Shown: positions 5,186 to 5,391 of the stretch, one piece after another
How positions within the stretch are numbered: position 1 is the first letter of the stretch
Layout: each line of letters opens with the position of its first letter
Position numbers and translations under genes: made by a program
Assembly (NCBI GenBank): GCA_023409435.1
Contig: JAEYHP010000116.1
Location: 1-5,391 of the forward strand
DNA from: Bacillota bacterium
GTDB lineage: Bacteria > Bacillota > Clostridia > Christensenellales > CAG-138
Reading direction: 5' to 3'
Length of the DNA stretch: 5,391 nt
Notes under the pieces: generated by a model
What the model was told of the DNA's origin: nothing
Seen by the model: only the letters and a program-made list of their open reading frames with translations
Databases searched by the model: none

Positions 5186-5391
5186 GTGAAAGAACGCATC
5201 CTGATTGTGGAGGACGAGGAAAAGCTTGCGCGGTTTGTGGAACTGGAACTCTCCTACGAGGGCTATGAGATTCAAAAGGCTGCGGATGGCCGTGCCGGCC
5301 TGGAACTGGCCGAGTCGGGAAACTTCGACTTGGTCCTGCTGGATGTGATGCTGCCGGGGCTCAATGGACTGGAGGTGCTTCGCCGCTTGCG
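5186..5391 (+). CDS. Response regulator, receiver domain (probably OmpR family), 3' end outside window
   Basis: Translation from the GTG at 5186 gives 68 complete codons and is still open at the window edge. It is the first half of a CheY-like receiver domain. ILIVEDEEKLARF holds the acidic pocket (Glu9, Asp10), and LVLLDVMLPGLNGLEVL places the phosphoacceptor at Asp53, followed by the typical MLPG turn. The opening and the EGYEIQKAADGRAGLE segment are typical of OmpR-type regulators, but the DNA-binding domain is not in view, so the subfamily is inferred. It is expected to be a cytoplasmic transcription factor phosphorylated by a histidine kinase, probably encoded next. It follows the DUF4342 gene by 30 bases in the same operon. 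The Thr/Ser and Lys of the switch lie beyond the window. Confidence 0.9.
   Translation, partial: MKERILIVEDEEKLARFVELELSYEGYEIQKAADGRAGLELAESGNFDLVLLDVMLPGLNGLEVLRRL

Noticed and set aside
1..5391. CRISPR arrays, insertion sequences, tRNA or rRNA genes
   Set aside because: No regularly spaced repeats, transposase motifs, terminal inverted repeats or RNA-gene signatures were found on reading the window, and coding genes fill nearly all of it.

Overview
The window looks like a chromosomal segment from a GC-rich member of the Clostridia (Firmicutes/Bacillota). Three things suggest this: strong GGAGG-type ribosome binding sites before nearly every gene, a DUF4342/UBA-like membrane protein directly upstream of a response regulator, and a DUF3267 zincin-like membrane protein. 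The genus cannot be fixed from the sequence. All supported genes lie on the plus strand.

Region 1 (2-3777) is a carbohydrate-catabolism operon whose upstream end is cut by the window edge. In order it holds the cofactor-binding half of a zinc-type medium-chain (polyol/alcohol) dehydrogenase, a PfkB-family sugar-phosphate kinase of the 1-phosphofructokinase/tagatose-6-phosphate kinase type, a small class II (fuculose-phosphate type) aldolase, and a rhamnulokinase-like FGGY kinase. The last three genes are separated by only 4 and 11 bases. The operon ends at a strong intrinsic terminator (3741-3777). The first two genes are 101 bases apart, and that gap holds a GC-rich stem-loop and a perfect 12-bp palindrome. 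The set is compatible with oxidation of a polyol to a ketose, phosphorylation at C1, and aldol cleavage to DHAP plus an aldehyde. The second (PfkB) kinase and several changes at usually conserved substrate-site positions mean the actual sugar cannot be named.

Region 2 (3784-4431) is a single gene with its own extended -10 promoter just behind the operon terminator. It encodes a DUF3267-type multi-pass membrane protein with an HEALH zinc motif.

Region 3 (4432-5391) begins with an AT-rich intergenic stretch holding a TATAAT box and a tandem 7-4-7 direct repeat, the geometry used by OmpR/PhoB-family regulators. It is followed by a DUF4342 protein (UBA-like domain, amphipathic segment, membrane segment, charged C-terminal helix). 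After 30 bases comes the start of an OmpR-type response regulator, which runs off the window. The last two genes look like the front of a two-component operon with an accessory membrane protein, the most interesting unexplained system here.
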